NCBI GenBank assembly: GCA_020536535.1
Contig: JAHLWZ010000466.1
Span: 1-35,395 of the forward strand
Source of the DNA: Pelomyxa schiedti
Lineage: Eukaryota; Evosea; Pelobiontida; Pelomyxidae
Length of the DNA: 35,395 nt
Direction of reading: 5' to 3'
This document shows, one piece after another, positions 11,301-20,744 of this stretch; positions within the stretch are counted from its first letter, which is position 1, and every line of letters starts with the position of its first letter. The notes under the pieces are model-generated. The model saw only the letters and a program-made list of their open reading frames with translations. It was not told where the DNA came from and did no database searches. The position numbers and the translations under genes were made by a program.

Positions 11301-12008
11301 TTCCTCTTCTAAAACCGGAACAAGGAAACCATATGGCGAAGATTTTTAGAGTTATTTCACTTTTATTGCCACCCAGTGCAGAAGAAATTTGTTTTGGGTG
11401 AGTTGTTTTTTTTTTTCAAACTCTATTTTCACCGGATTCACTCCGTGAAAGGAAAGGAGCTTCTCGAAGGAATCAACAGCACCATTGCACACATTAACAA
11501 GCTGTGCATCGTTGTATCTGAAGAGGACATTGCCTCTAACGTGGAACGGTCCTTACGTGAAAGCCATGAAACTTTGGCCCGGTATTTTATTTATTTCAAA
11601 ATCAACTTGCTTCCTTATCAAATGTCCTTCAGGGAATTCTCTTCCAGAAATATTCCATACCAACCACCCCGAACAATACCATCACACAGCGAGATACTGA
11701 GTGCTTTGAGCGGGTCCAATGCCACTCCCACAGGTAACAAAACACTCTTCCCTTTTGACTTGGCTTTCATTATTTAACACACTGTAGGAACCCCCACTCT
11801 ATCACCGACGGTTTCCACCCTGAGCTTCTCTAGTGCCCGCACATCCAGCCCTTGCATTACACAGAGCTCCCTACTTAGAAGCAGCATGCTAAAACCAATT
11901 CAAACACCGGGTAACCCAGGTTGCATCAAGTGCATAGAGGAGCAAATCTTCAATGACAAACTATCTCAGATATACAGAGCCCGCCAAGTCGTCAGCAAAT
12001 TTCTCTGA
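8380..12008 (+). CDS. Ser/Thr protein kinase (ULK- or IKK/TBK1-like) with N-lobe insertion and helical tail
   Basis: Nineteen exons: 8380-9108, 9242-9365, 9412-9441, 9484-9515, 9556-9595, 9642-9652, 9702-9744, 9787-9881, 9925-10076, 10116-10284, 10333-10462, 10563-10609, 10702-10754, 10797-10875, 10918-11008, 11055-11375, 11452-11581, 11633-11733 and 11788-12008 (865 residues). The kinase has its glycine loop (LGRGTSAEVW, 56-65), VAVK lysine (~203), HRDLKPAN (298-305), LADFGFAR and GTEKYMAPE. About 130 low-complexity residues lie between the glycine loop and VAVK. After subdomain XI (DPAKRLPVTKLVQHQFI) a stretch around NKTVTEFNREVRPNE...DDVFILMG could be a ubiquitin-like domain as in IKK/TBK1, followed by ~450 mostly helical residues. 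DFGFAR favours ULK/Atg1; the downstream layout favours IKK/TBK1. The C-terminal splice sites, especially 11376-11451, are less sure. Confidence 0.85.
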
Positions 12009-12201
12009 GGTACTTCCACGACTGTATCCCATTTGTAGCACTAAATTCCTCCTCACTCTCCACCCAGAGGGGGTGAAATGAAGAATGATGATGCCTGTAA
12101 AGTAGCCTAAGTGAGATTTAAACAATGCGGGGTGATGACACCATCGACTTTAAAAAAAGAAAACAAAGAGATCTTGTGATTTGATCATTACCAGAAAATT
12201 G

Positions 12202-13041
12202 ATGATGGAAGCAGCGAACCCGACGCCGGAAGTGTTTTCAGTACAGGTGCAAACTAGGGAGCCGTCCGCGTCAGATTACGACGACAACATACGGGACAAG
12301 TTCGACCCTCTGGAGATCTACGGTAAGGTACAAATTGCGCTAACAAAACAACACTCTCACAACAACAACACTATCGTCGGTAGGGTCGTGTGTGTTGGGT
12401 TAGCATGCATGTCGTCACCTACTAATTTTTTTTTTGCTTATTTTTTATCAGAGATTCTACGTACGGTGAAGGACCCCGAACACCCTGTCACACTGGAACA
12501 GTTGAAAGTCATTTCCGTCGAACAAATCAAAGTGGATGACGCTGCTAGCACCATCGAGGTTCAATTCACACCGACTGTGGCTCACTGCACCATGGCAACA
12601 CTCATAGGCCTATGCATTCGTGTGAAACTGCTTAGGTTGCTGCCCCGCAGATTTAAGGTGTGGCTTTTTTTCCTTACATATTATTGAAGGAATGTAAATG
12701 CTATGTGGAGGTTAATAGTGCGTGAGTTGTTTACTAAAACCGGCCTGTTAGGTACAAATTCTACTCTCCGAGGGCTCACATTCCTCTGAAGAAGATGGTA
12801 TTTCATGCACCTAACTTTCGCCAAACAACGAACTCACTTGTGGCAGTAAACAAGCAATTGAATGATAAAGAGAGAATCGCTGCAGGTAAACAAACCCTCA
12901 TAAATACCCTTTCTCTCACTTTGTGAAATAACTTATTGTTGCAATTTCATTCAAGCCATGGAGAACACCAACCTTCTTAACGTCGTGAACAACTGCCTAT
13001 CTGAGAAGCCCATAACAGATGAACTCCCTGCCCTGTACTAG
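12202..13041 (+). CDS. CIAO2: Cytosolic iron-sulfur assembly factor, MIP18/CIAO2 family
   Basis: Exons 12202-12322, 12452-12657, 12752-12797, 12847-12885 and 12956-13041 give 165 residues, the usual family length. CIAO2 is part of the CIA targeting complex (with CIAO1 and MMS19) that hands [4Fe-4S] clusters to cytosolic and nuclear proteins. Diagnostic blocks are DPEHPVTLEQLKVI, FTPTVAHCTMATLIGL with the conserved reactive cysteine, RVKLLRLLP, LLSEGSHSSEEDVNKQLNDKERIAAA and NTNLLNVVNNCL. Two adjacent ATGs occur at 12202 and 12205; either could start. The gene ends 84 bp from the convergent ankyrin gene. A client in the same window is the Fe-S ferredoxin fusion at 19161-20210, though a CIA role there is only inference. 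Confidence 0.94.
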
Positions 13042-13125
13042 ACCATTCAACCTTCACACAACCACAAGCAAAAACAGCCAAACACAAAAAACGAAACCTA
13101 AGAATTAGACAGTAACAACAAATCT

Positions 13126-13815
13126 CTATTTTCTGTTCGCAGCCTCAAATTCCCTGAGCTGTGCCACAATGGCAGAGTCAGGTCCCACTCCCGGAATTGA
13201 GTTTGGCATCGCAACCCCTGCCTTGATTAGCAGCTTAGCGCAGCCGGCCTGGTCGTTGTAGATGGCGAACAGCAGGGGAGTGGTGCCATCGCTGTCAGGC
13301 CGGTTGAGCTCCGCGCCCCGGCTTATGAGAAGCGCGAGGGTCTCCTCGTCGCCGTCGCCGCAGCACATGGAGAGGGCCGATCGGCCCGACTCGGAGCCGA
13401 CGAGCGAGGGGTCGCAGTGGCCCTCGTTTAGCAGAATCGGGATGATCTGGCGGCGCAGGACGATGCCGCCCTCGTAGTTGAGGAACGTCGCGGCGACGAT
13501 CGGGGGCGACGTCGGCGGCAGGCGGACGTCGGCGCCGCGGGCGAGGAGGAGGCGGACCATGTCGATTTGGCCGTCGGTGCTGGCGAGGCTAAGGGGTGTG
13601 TTGAAGTCATCGGATACGACGTTGATTTCGCCAGGGAACTGGTCCAGTATTTCCGTCACCTTTTGGTTTTTGATGTTATTGATTTGTTTAGTATTTCGGC
13701 ACACCTTGGCCAAGTCGTTGGCCTTCACTGCCTCAAAAAAGTTGGTCTTGAGTGACGGGCTGGAAACCCCGTTGCCATCGTCTTCGAAGTGTTTGTTTTT
13801 CTTGTTCTTTTAGTT
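13126..13815 (-). CDS. Ankyrin-repeat protein, 5' end unresolved
   Basis: One open frame ends at TAG 13126 and encodes about four ankyrin repeats, seen as DDFNTPLSLASTDGQIDMVRLLLARGADV, then ALSMCCGDGDEETLALLISRGAEL, and TPLLFAIYNDQAGCAKLLIKAG. The open frame extends upstream through NFFEAVKANDLAKV to about 13810, where it meets a TAA with no in-frame ATG. The only nearby ATG (13778-13776) is in another frame. A possible splice acceptor at about 13816 (CTAAAAG, with CTAAC upstream) suggests a missing 5' exon, with a GTGAGT donor candidate near 13886, but I find no ATG there. A single-base error is the alternative. Ankyrin repeats bind proteins; the target is unknown. Confidence 0.75.
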
Positions 13816-14021
13816 TTCTTGGTTAGTTCCTCGGTTTGGTTCTTTCCAGGAACCCAGTTTCGAAGAAGCCTGTTGATCAACTCACAGCTTCCTGGGATGC
13901 CAAGAATAATTTTGTGAGGAGACTCGAAGACTCCAACGCTCGAGTTTTTCCGAGTTTTTTTGTCTCAAAACTTGGTTTTTCTGAAGTTTGTTTTTTATCT
14001 TACAAAAAGAAACACGTTTGA

Positions 14022-17000
14022 ATGGCTACAAGTGGCAGCAATGTGGTACCACAGTCGACCACAACAACACCCTGTGACCCAGTTTCCATTGTCAACAACA
14101 CAAGTTGTTTGTCCACCACGGTCAGTGCCTCGGCCACTCCGTCAAACAAATCTGAGGCCACATCTGCAGCTACAACAACAACTAGCGGCATAAATGGAAG
14201 CAATTGCGGCGAGTGTGGGGGTGATCAAGTGGTGGCAAAAGCATTGTTACCCCCGTCAAAGGAGTTGAGGTGTGTACTAAAAAAAAAACAAATCTTGATA
14301 GAGGAAGAAACACGCGGGAGGGATTCGCCTATTGTGTATTGACAAAATTTGTTTCGTTTTTGTTTAGGCCGTATCAACTTGAACTGTTGGAAATATGTAA
14401 AAGGGGAAATACCATTATATCGTTAGATACAAATACTGGTAAAACTCTAATCGCGGTGGCACTTGCCAAGTGGATGCATAGCCAATATCCCCGAAAAAAG
14501 GGTATGTTGAAATTTTATTTGCCTCTTTCTAACAATACGAAGTCTTTTTCATCGTGCAAAATATTAACTTGGCCACACAACAAGCAAGAGAGTTCATAGC
14601 CAATTGCGAATTAGAGTATGAATGAGCTTGCATGTATTTCCTCTAACACAGGACTCCAGAGTTGACGATATGTTTGGAGGACACTGTGGTAATTGGAATT
14701 TCATGATGAAGACCAATGACGTTCTTGCTTTTACTGCTCAAGTTTTGTGTAACGAACTGCCAAACAACCCAGATTTATTGGATGATGTATCTTTAATTGT
14801 ACGCTGATCCACTTTTCCTAGTTCTTACTTGTGCAGATATTTGATGAATGCCATCACACACTCAAGGGGCACCCTTTCAAAATAATCATGGATCATCTCA
14901 ACTCCCAGCACAAACTTGGAAAGGCCGTTCCATTGGTAACTCATACAAAGCTACGATTCCGTTAGCTAAGAACTCTCTGAGATTCTTGGTCTTACTGCTA
15001 GCCTTGCTTCGAGGGAAACCTTGGGTGAAACTATAATCTCAACACTCAATATGTGCTCCAATCTTCGTTCAGTTGTCTGCACTGCTGATACTACCTCATA
15101 TTATGAGCTTACTCAGGTTGAATCACCCCTGTGGGAGTAAATAACTAACAGATCTAACCAGGAAGATGTCTACGAATTGATGATGGATGGTTCTTCTGTA
15201 ATTCTTCACGATGTTATAATCTCTATTATGCGAGAGCTAACTCGGAAACTTTCTTTGTGCAAAGTATCTACGTCTATGTTATCTTTCTTCATATAGAACT
15301 CATCTTTTCCAGAGTTCATTTTCCCAGGGTTTTGAGCCGGGTTCGGAGAATTTTTCGCAATGGGCTAAAGGACAAAAGAGAGTACTTCCCAGAGAAGATA
15401 TATCAATACAGAGGGCGGCGTTCCCTCTTTTGAAAGTCCTCAGGATATTGAATAGAGGCCTTATATTCCTTGATGAAATCTCATGTAAATCGGCGTGCGT
15501 TTCCTCTTATTTTTTCTTTACCTCATGAGTATCCAGCTGGGATTATGTGAAAAGGGAACTCGGCCAAGAAGAAACTAACGCTGAAGCGAAGTTGCTTTGT
15601 ATAGAAACCCTGGAGAAAATTAGGGGGTCTCTTTTTAAAGAGAAGATCAGCGAAGACACTCTTCCACTTGAATCGGCCAAATTGCACCAACTCCGAGACA
15701 TCTTGGCAATGGTGTGAATACCATTTTCCCTAGATCAATTTTCTGACCATCACTAAACTCAGATGCACAATAAATCCCACAAAATCCTCCTCTTTGTAAA
15801 GACACGTAAAAGTGTTAGTGAACTTCTTGGTATACTTGAAAAAGATCTGCCCATTACATCTCGGGGTATAACCGGTCATGGGAGCAAGAAAATGACCCCC
15901 ACAGCTCAACGAGAAATCCTCGACCAGTTTCATGCTGGGAAGTTTGACATGTAGGACCGCCACATTTTTTGTGTGATTCTCGGACTCATCTTGTCCCAGG
16001 TTAATAACAACCTCCGTAGTTGAAGAGGGGTTAAATGTACCCAAATGCAACATGGTAATTAGATATGACGCAATAAGTTCCACTCTCTCTCTTATTCAGT
16101 CCCGGGGAAGGGCTCGGCAACCTGGCAGCAGGTTCAATTATTGCCTGAATTACGTCTCCTTATTTCTCCTAGGTTTCTCGTGATTTACCATAAGATTGAA
16201 AGTAATTCCCACAGAGTACAAACAATACTACATATTTGACTGTTTCTTCAGAGGGTCAATGGTATGAGATGAAGAAACGGGAATCTCTGATGAAGAGGGC
16301 TATTGGCATTGTATCGAAGGGATTACGAACAATCGACCTCTCTACCAATGAAATACCACTCACTTTAAGCTCTCCCTTATGGAGTATTGTTCTTGAGGAT
16401 ACACAGAAGAACCTAGAAATACAGGGAGAAAGAGCCATGAAGGTGCTTTGTGCCCCGAAACAGGTTTTTCTTCAGGTTTTTTTTTGATGATTTTACTCAC
16501 TTTTTGCTCCAGTATTTGATAAACACCTGCTCAGTTCTTTTTGGTGAGAATATCAAGACAACATTCACGCAGTCCGGACCCTATTTTTCATGCACTCTTC
16601 AAGCCGGGTTGGGACTACAGAGTTTCATGGCCTGCACTGACAACTTTTTATTAGGCCTTGTGAGTTTTCATCACTTAATCAATCACTCAGGCAGTCTGAA
16701 GCAGAGAACCAAGCTGTCAATGCGGGGATCACTTTTTTCCTGAAACGTGACTTGGTAGTCATGTCAATAAAAGTATGAAATAGTCCTTTATTTTTCTTGA
16801 TCACTTCTTTGTAGGGTTGCACACAGGCTCAAACACCACTGAAAACACCCATTATGGTCCTTGGGGAGCGCTGCAAAAGTTTCGATTTGGAGTATCAACG
16901 ACTCTAACATGTGTTGAACTTATGTTCCTTCTCCTAGGCCTCCGCAGTACGTAACACTCCCTGCTGACGTTGCAGGGCAGCTCAAATGGCGCTCAACCGT

Positions 17001-17732
17001 TACAATTTTACTACCATACGAACCGATTAGTGTATGTGGTACCTACTCTGCTACCAAGAAGGGTGCTGAGGAAGATGCCGCCACCGCGGGCTTGGAGAAA
17101 CTCGAAAGCGTAATTGGGGACTTGATACCAACAGCACCCCCTTCGTCCACAGGCACCACCGCTCCTGAGTTAGGCAGAATCAAGTCCAAGTTAAATATGT
17201 TTTGCCAAAAGAACCGGCTCAGGTTTTCTTCCCGCTCCCCTACACCCGTTCTAATCCCGGTTATATACCGGAACTGTACAGCCTGCCGCAATATGAAACC
17301 ATAGCAGCACCAAGACCGCAAAGGGTCCCGCTATTCTACTGTTCAATCAGCATTCCACCCAGAACATGGACCACACCCACCGGTTCTACATCAAAGAAAG
17401 AAGCCGAGGATTCCGCCGCAGCACTGGTTCTAGCCGACCTAGAAGACCCCCTCACAGCCGTCACCACCTCACAATCATCACAGTCACAATCACCATCAGC
17501 AACAACGAACCCACAGGCGCGCCTCAACCACACTTTACAAATGGCAAGGGGCAAAGTGGGCATGTCAGAATCATGTACTGCTACAGCACCGTTTGTTGCA
17601 CGACTTACAATAACGGCACTGGGCAAGGATCACGTTTGCGCGTCTGATCCTTGCAGGTCAAAGGCTATGGCCAAGTCACAGGCTGCACAGAGGGCTTGTG
17701 ACTTGTTGGCCCAGTTGGGCCTGCTTATTTAA
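14022..17732 (+). CDS. Dicer-type RNA helicase with several dsRBD-like domains, no RNase III
   Basis: Seventeen exons: 14022-14269, 14368-14501, 14543-14615, 14660-14798, 14837-14935, 14982-15116, 15162-15263, 15313-15494, 15537-15711, 15763-15950, 16000-16172, 16252-16463, 16513-16659, 16695-16754, 16815-16891, 16938-17222 and 17282-17732; 959 residues. A Thr/Ser-rich leader (1-82) is followed by an SF2 helicase of the Dicer/RIG-I group: [10 protein letters not shown], Walker A DTNTGKT (~103-109), IIFDECHHT (DECH 201-204), LGLTAS, the linker [33 protein letters not shown] and QSRGRAR (525-531). Next come a Dicer-dimerisation/dsRBD-like fold (~600-690) and three more dsRBD-like folds, the last ending [19 protein letters not shown]. 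The stop is reached without PAZ or RNase III. Expected role: dsRNA-dependent ATPase in RNA interference or dsRNA sensing. The splice joining 16172 to 16252 is the least certain. Confidence 0.9.
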
Positions 17733-17776
17733 AACAAGAGAATGTATTTATAAATAGAATGTTTATTTGTTTTCTC

Positions 17777-18960
17777 TTAGAATTGCTGAGTTATACAAGA
17801 GAGGAGGCATAGGAGGCATAGGATCCACAAAACTATGAATAAAGTGTTGAGGGAGGACTCACTTGGGCACCAGTCCAGAGGAAAAACATAATCAAGTTCG
17901 CAACGCCCATTTTCGCGTGGGTAACCAACCTAAATGGATATTAATGGAATGAATACTGTGAGAAAGGTAGTACCTGGTTACTTTTGCATAGTACACCATT
18001 TATGGTGTCTTCTCGTGAGTAGTGAGTGTGGCCATAGAACCAAGCCTTTACCGGGGAGTTCATCATGTGCCGGAGGTCTGTTTCAAACGCGGAATTGGCC
18101 GGGTACCCAATGTACTTTGGATGTGCATTGGGAATGGGAGCGTGGTGAGTGAGCACAATAACCCGTTTGCAATCGGCTTTGGCTTTTTTGATCTGAGTCT
18201 CTAGCCAGACCCGAGATTGGTCATGCCAGCCGTTTGTATCGTCTACTGTTATTTCCTTATGCCCGATTAAGTGAAATGAACAAATATTTTATTAGCGGCA
18301 GTAATATACCTTGGCTTCACCAGCGGGTGAAAGTGCCCTAATGAGTCGGTAGTCATTCAGAGTTGCAGTCACACACCGAGCACTCTGGGGAGGCACATGC
18401 GACCACAGTGTGCAGCCCAGGATTCTCCAGTTCGTTTCTGGAATATCAAAGCTATTGTTTTCGAGAATCACGATGTTAGGTAGGCTTCCAACAATTTCAG
18501 CAATGAGTGACTTGCACTCCCCAGTCTCACTCCCATAGAACTGCACTTATATTGTTGTTATAAGGTATTGCGATATTGTTAAACAAAAACAAAAACAAAA
18601 AAAGATGACATACTTCATGATTTCCATAAAGAAGGAACACCTTGTCAAACTGTTTGCTGACCTTTAATTTGTGAGCGAGGTCCAAACCACAAAAAAAGAA
18701 AAAAGAAATTGTGATACCTACTCTAAGGAGGAACTCCTTGTAGAATTGAATTGCCTTTCCATAAACAACACAAATATCACCCAACAAGGCCAAATACCTC
18801 CCACATCCTCCAATACAAAACTCTTCCATGTTGGTCCGGTGCTCCTATGTCCCGTAAGTCGTTTTCAACCACGTCCACTTATGCATAAAAAAGGTACCAA
18901 ATGAGTATCAGACAACACTTGCAGCCCGTTTACAGTGACCTCCGGTGCAACGGCCGACAT
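17777..18960 (-). CDS. Calcineurin-like metallophosphoesterase with C-terminal hydrophobic segment
   Basis: Exons (downward) 18960-18898, 18844-18722, 18661-18610, 18545-18310, 18255-17974 and 17929-17777 give 302 residues. The dinuclear-metal motifs are present in order: SDTHLE (17-22), GDIC (43-46), GNHE (75-78), THHAP and GHTH. This order identifies a class of small Icc/MPP-like phosphoesterases; the substrate cannot be told. The last ~20 residues before the stop are strongly hydrophobic (LFIVLWILCLLCLLSCI), which would make it a tail-anchored membrane protein if the reading frame is right. Convergent with the Dicer-type helicase, 44 bp between the two stop codons; divergent from the flavin reductase-ferredoxin gene. 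Confidence 0.88.
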
Positions 18961-19160
18961 CTTTATGGGAAGACTCCAAGTTTCTGTGAATCATCAAAAG
19001 AGAATTGAGAAGTCTCAGTCTGGACTGTTCCGCGAGCTGCAAACGACGCTCGGCCGTATCGTCATTTTGGGGTGGATGGTTTTTGTAGGGGTGTTCCACC
19101 AAGGCACATTACCATCATTTGGGGTTGCCGTAAGAAAAGAAAAAAGCGTTTGGGTTTCGA

Positions 19161-20210
19161 ATGGACGCCAACAAGGTCAGCGTGGAGCCGTTTCAGGTGA
19201 TGGCGTCGCTGTGCACCACAACCGTAATTGTGGGTGCTGTACTCCCGAATGGTGCAGTATTTTTTTTTCCCTTATTCGTGCAGCTTTTCGTTTCTAAATT
19301 ACATGTATTACGTTTGCAGGAAAACCAAACTTCATGGCTATTGCATGGTGTTGTCCAGCATCACACCAGCCACCTTCGTTGTTGATTTGCTCCGCCAGGA
19401 GGCACCTCACCAACTCGGCCATATTGGCAAACAAGGCATTTAGTATCAGCATACCATCCAGGGCATTGGGTTTGTTCTTCTCCTGCGGACTTATTCTAAT
19501 TTATTGTACAGTTGAGAAGTTGGACTTCGCCGGTATTAAATCAGGCTCGGCAACTGACAAAAGCACTGTACAGGCTTTTTTTCTCTTCTTTTCTTCCCCA
19601 CTCAAGATTGGTAAATACGTAGTTGTTTCAAACCTTTGAATGCCCGCTAAAGGGTGCTCCGCTGCTGAAGGAGTGCCCAGTTACTATTGCCTGCAGTCTC
19701 TCAAAGCACTTCGAAATGGAGGCCCACGAAATATTTGTTGGTAAGATAGAGCACGTATATGCCAATTCCTCTATCACCACAAATGGTGCCGTTGACGCCC
19801 TCAAGGTACACATGCATTTTCCTTCTTTTCTGTTAAATTAAAATAAAATTTTGAAATTTAAACTAGTTCCCTTTTTCTAATATATCACCTAGATGGACCC
19901 CTGCCTATTTTCCTTCTCCGGACCATCGTACTTCCAGCTAGGGCCCAAGTTTGCGATTCCATGGTCAGTGGGGGGTGGATACAACCCAGCATCAGCCACC
20001 ACAACCACATCAGCTTCCGCAGCGCGGCCCTTCCCACACGTTGACACTAGCGTGTGTGTTGGGTGCGGCGCATGTGCCGGTTCGTGCGTGGCAAACCCAA
20101 CACTTTGGACTATGGATGCTGAGGGTCATGCCACCTTCGCCGTGGAGCGTGTGAATGATTGCGTGAGGTGCGGCCACTGTGTGGAAGGGTGCCCTGTCTC
20201 TGCCGTATGA
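19161..20210 (+). CDS. Flavin reductase-like (flavoredoxin) domain fused to 2[4Fe-4S] ferredoxin
   Basis: Exons 19161-19251, 19320-19469, 19512-19567, 19623-19805 and 19893-20210 give 265 residues. Residues 1-~190 match the FMN-binding flavin-reductase-like/flavoredoxin fold: MASLCTTTVIVGAVLPNGKPNF, AWCCPASHQPP, ILANKAFSISIPS, DFAGIKSGSATDKS and APLLKECPVTIACSL. The C-terminal part carries two [4Fe-4S] motifs, CVGCGACAGSCVANP and CVRCGHCVEGCP. The fusion suggests electrons pass from the flavin to the clusters, or the reverse, within one polypeptide, as expected in an oxygen-poor lifestyle. The gene ending is firm (CPVSAV then TGA). No targeting peptide is obvious, so location could be cytosol. 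Confidence 0.93.
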
Positions 20211-20744
20211 TTCCTACATATTTTCCACACAACTGAATTCAAATTAAGATATCCATGAAGCTGTAGTGAGAGTATCCTAGCACCAGAAGCAGTACAACTT
20301 GCCAACCATTTAATCACAACAGCAATACAGTACAAGATACCCCCTCCACCAAAAAAAAAAAAAAAAAATAAAAACAAAAAAGTGCCACTTGTATTGTGTT
20401 TTTTTTTGAACTACCAAATGTAAGGGAGAGCTGCAGACCATCCTTCCGTACTCACATTTCCCCGTTGCGTGCTCCAGGATTTTCAGTTTTACCCCCATTC
20501 CCCTCGGGTTAATTACATCCAGTTTCTCCCGGAAGCCGCATTATGGGACATAGTGCCGGTGTAAGAAAAGGGGCTGTGTTAAGAAAAGAAGGAAACTCCG
20601 AAGCAGTATGCGCTTTGGGGGGCTGCTCAGGTTTGTGTGTGGGTGGTTGTTGTAGTTGTAGCTGTATCTGGTGCACTGTCGTGCAACTGGGTTGTGTTTG
20701 GTTGGGTGGGCGCTGCTGTGGTACCGCCAGGTTGCTCCTGCCCG
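20211..20744. other. Intergenic: two converging 3' ends
   Basis: No convincing gene. The stretch lies between the stop of the flavin reductase-ferredoxin gene and the stop of the TKL kinase. It contains a run of 18 A at about 20350-20367 and a T-run at 20399-20407. An open frame on the minus strand (20627-20893) overlaps the kinase's last exon and continues past its stop in another frame; it is Thr/Gln/Pro-rich and could be an alternative C-terminus, but has no homology I can see. Confidence 0.5.
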
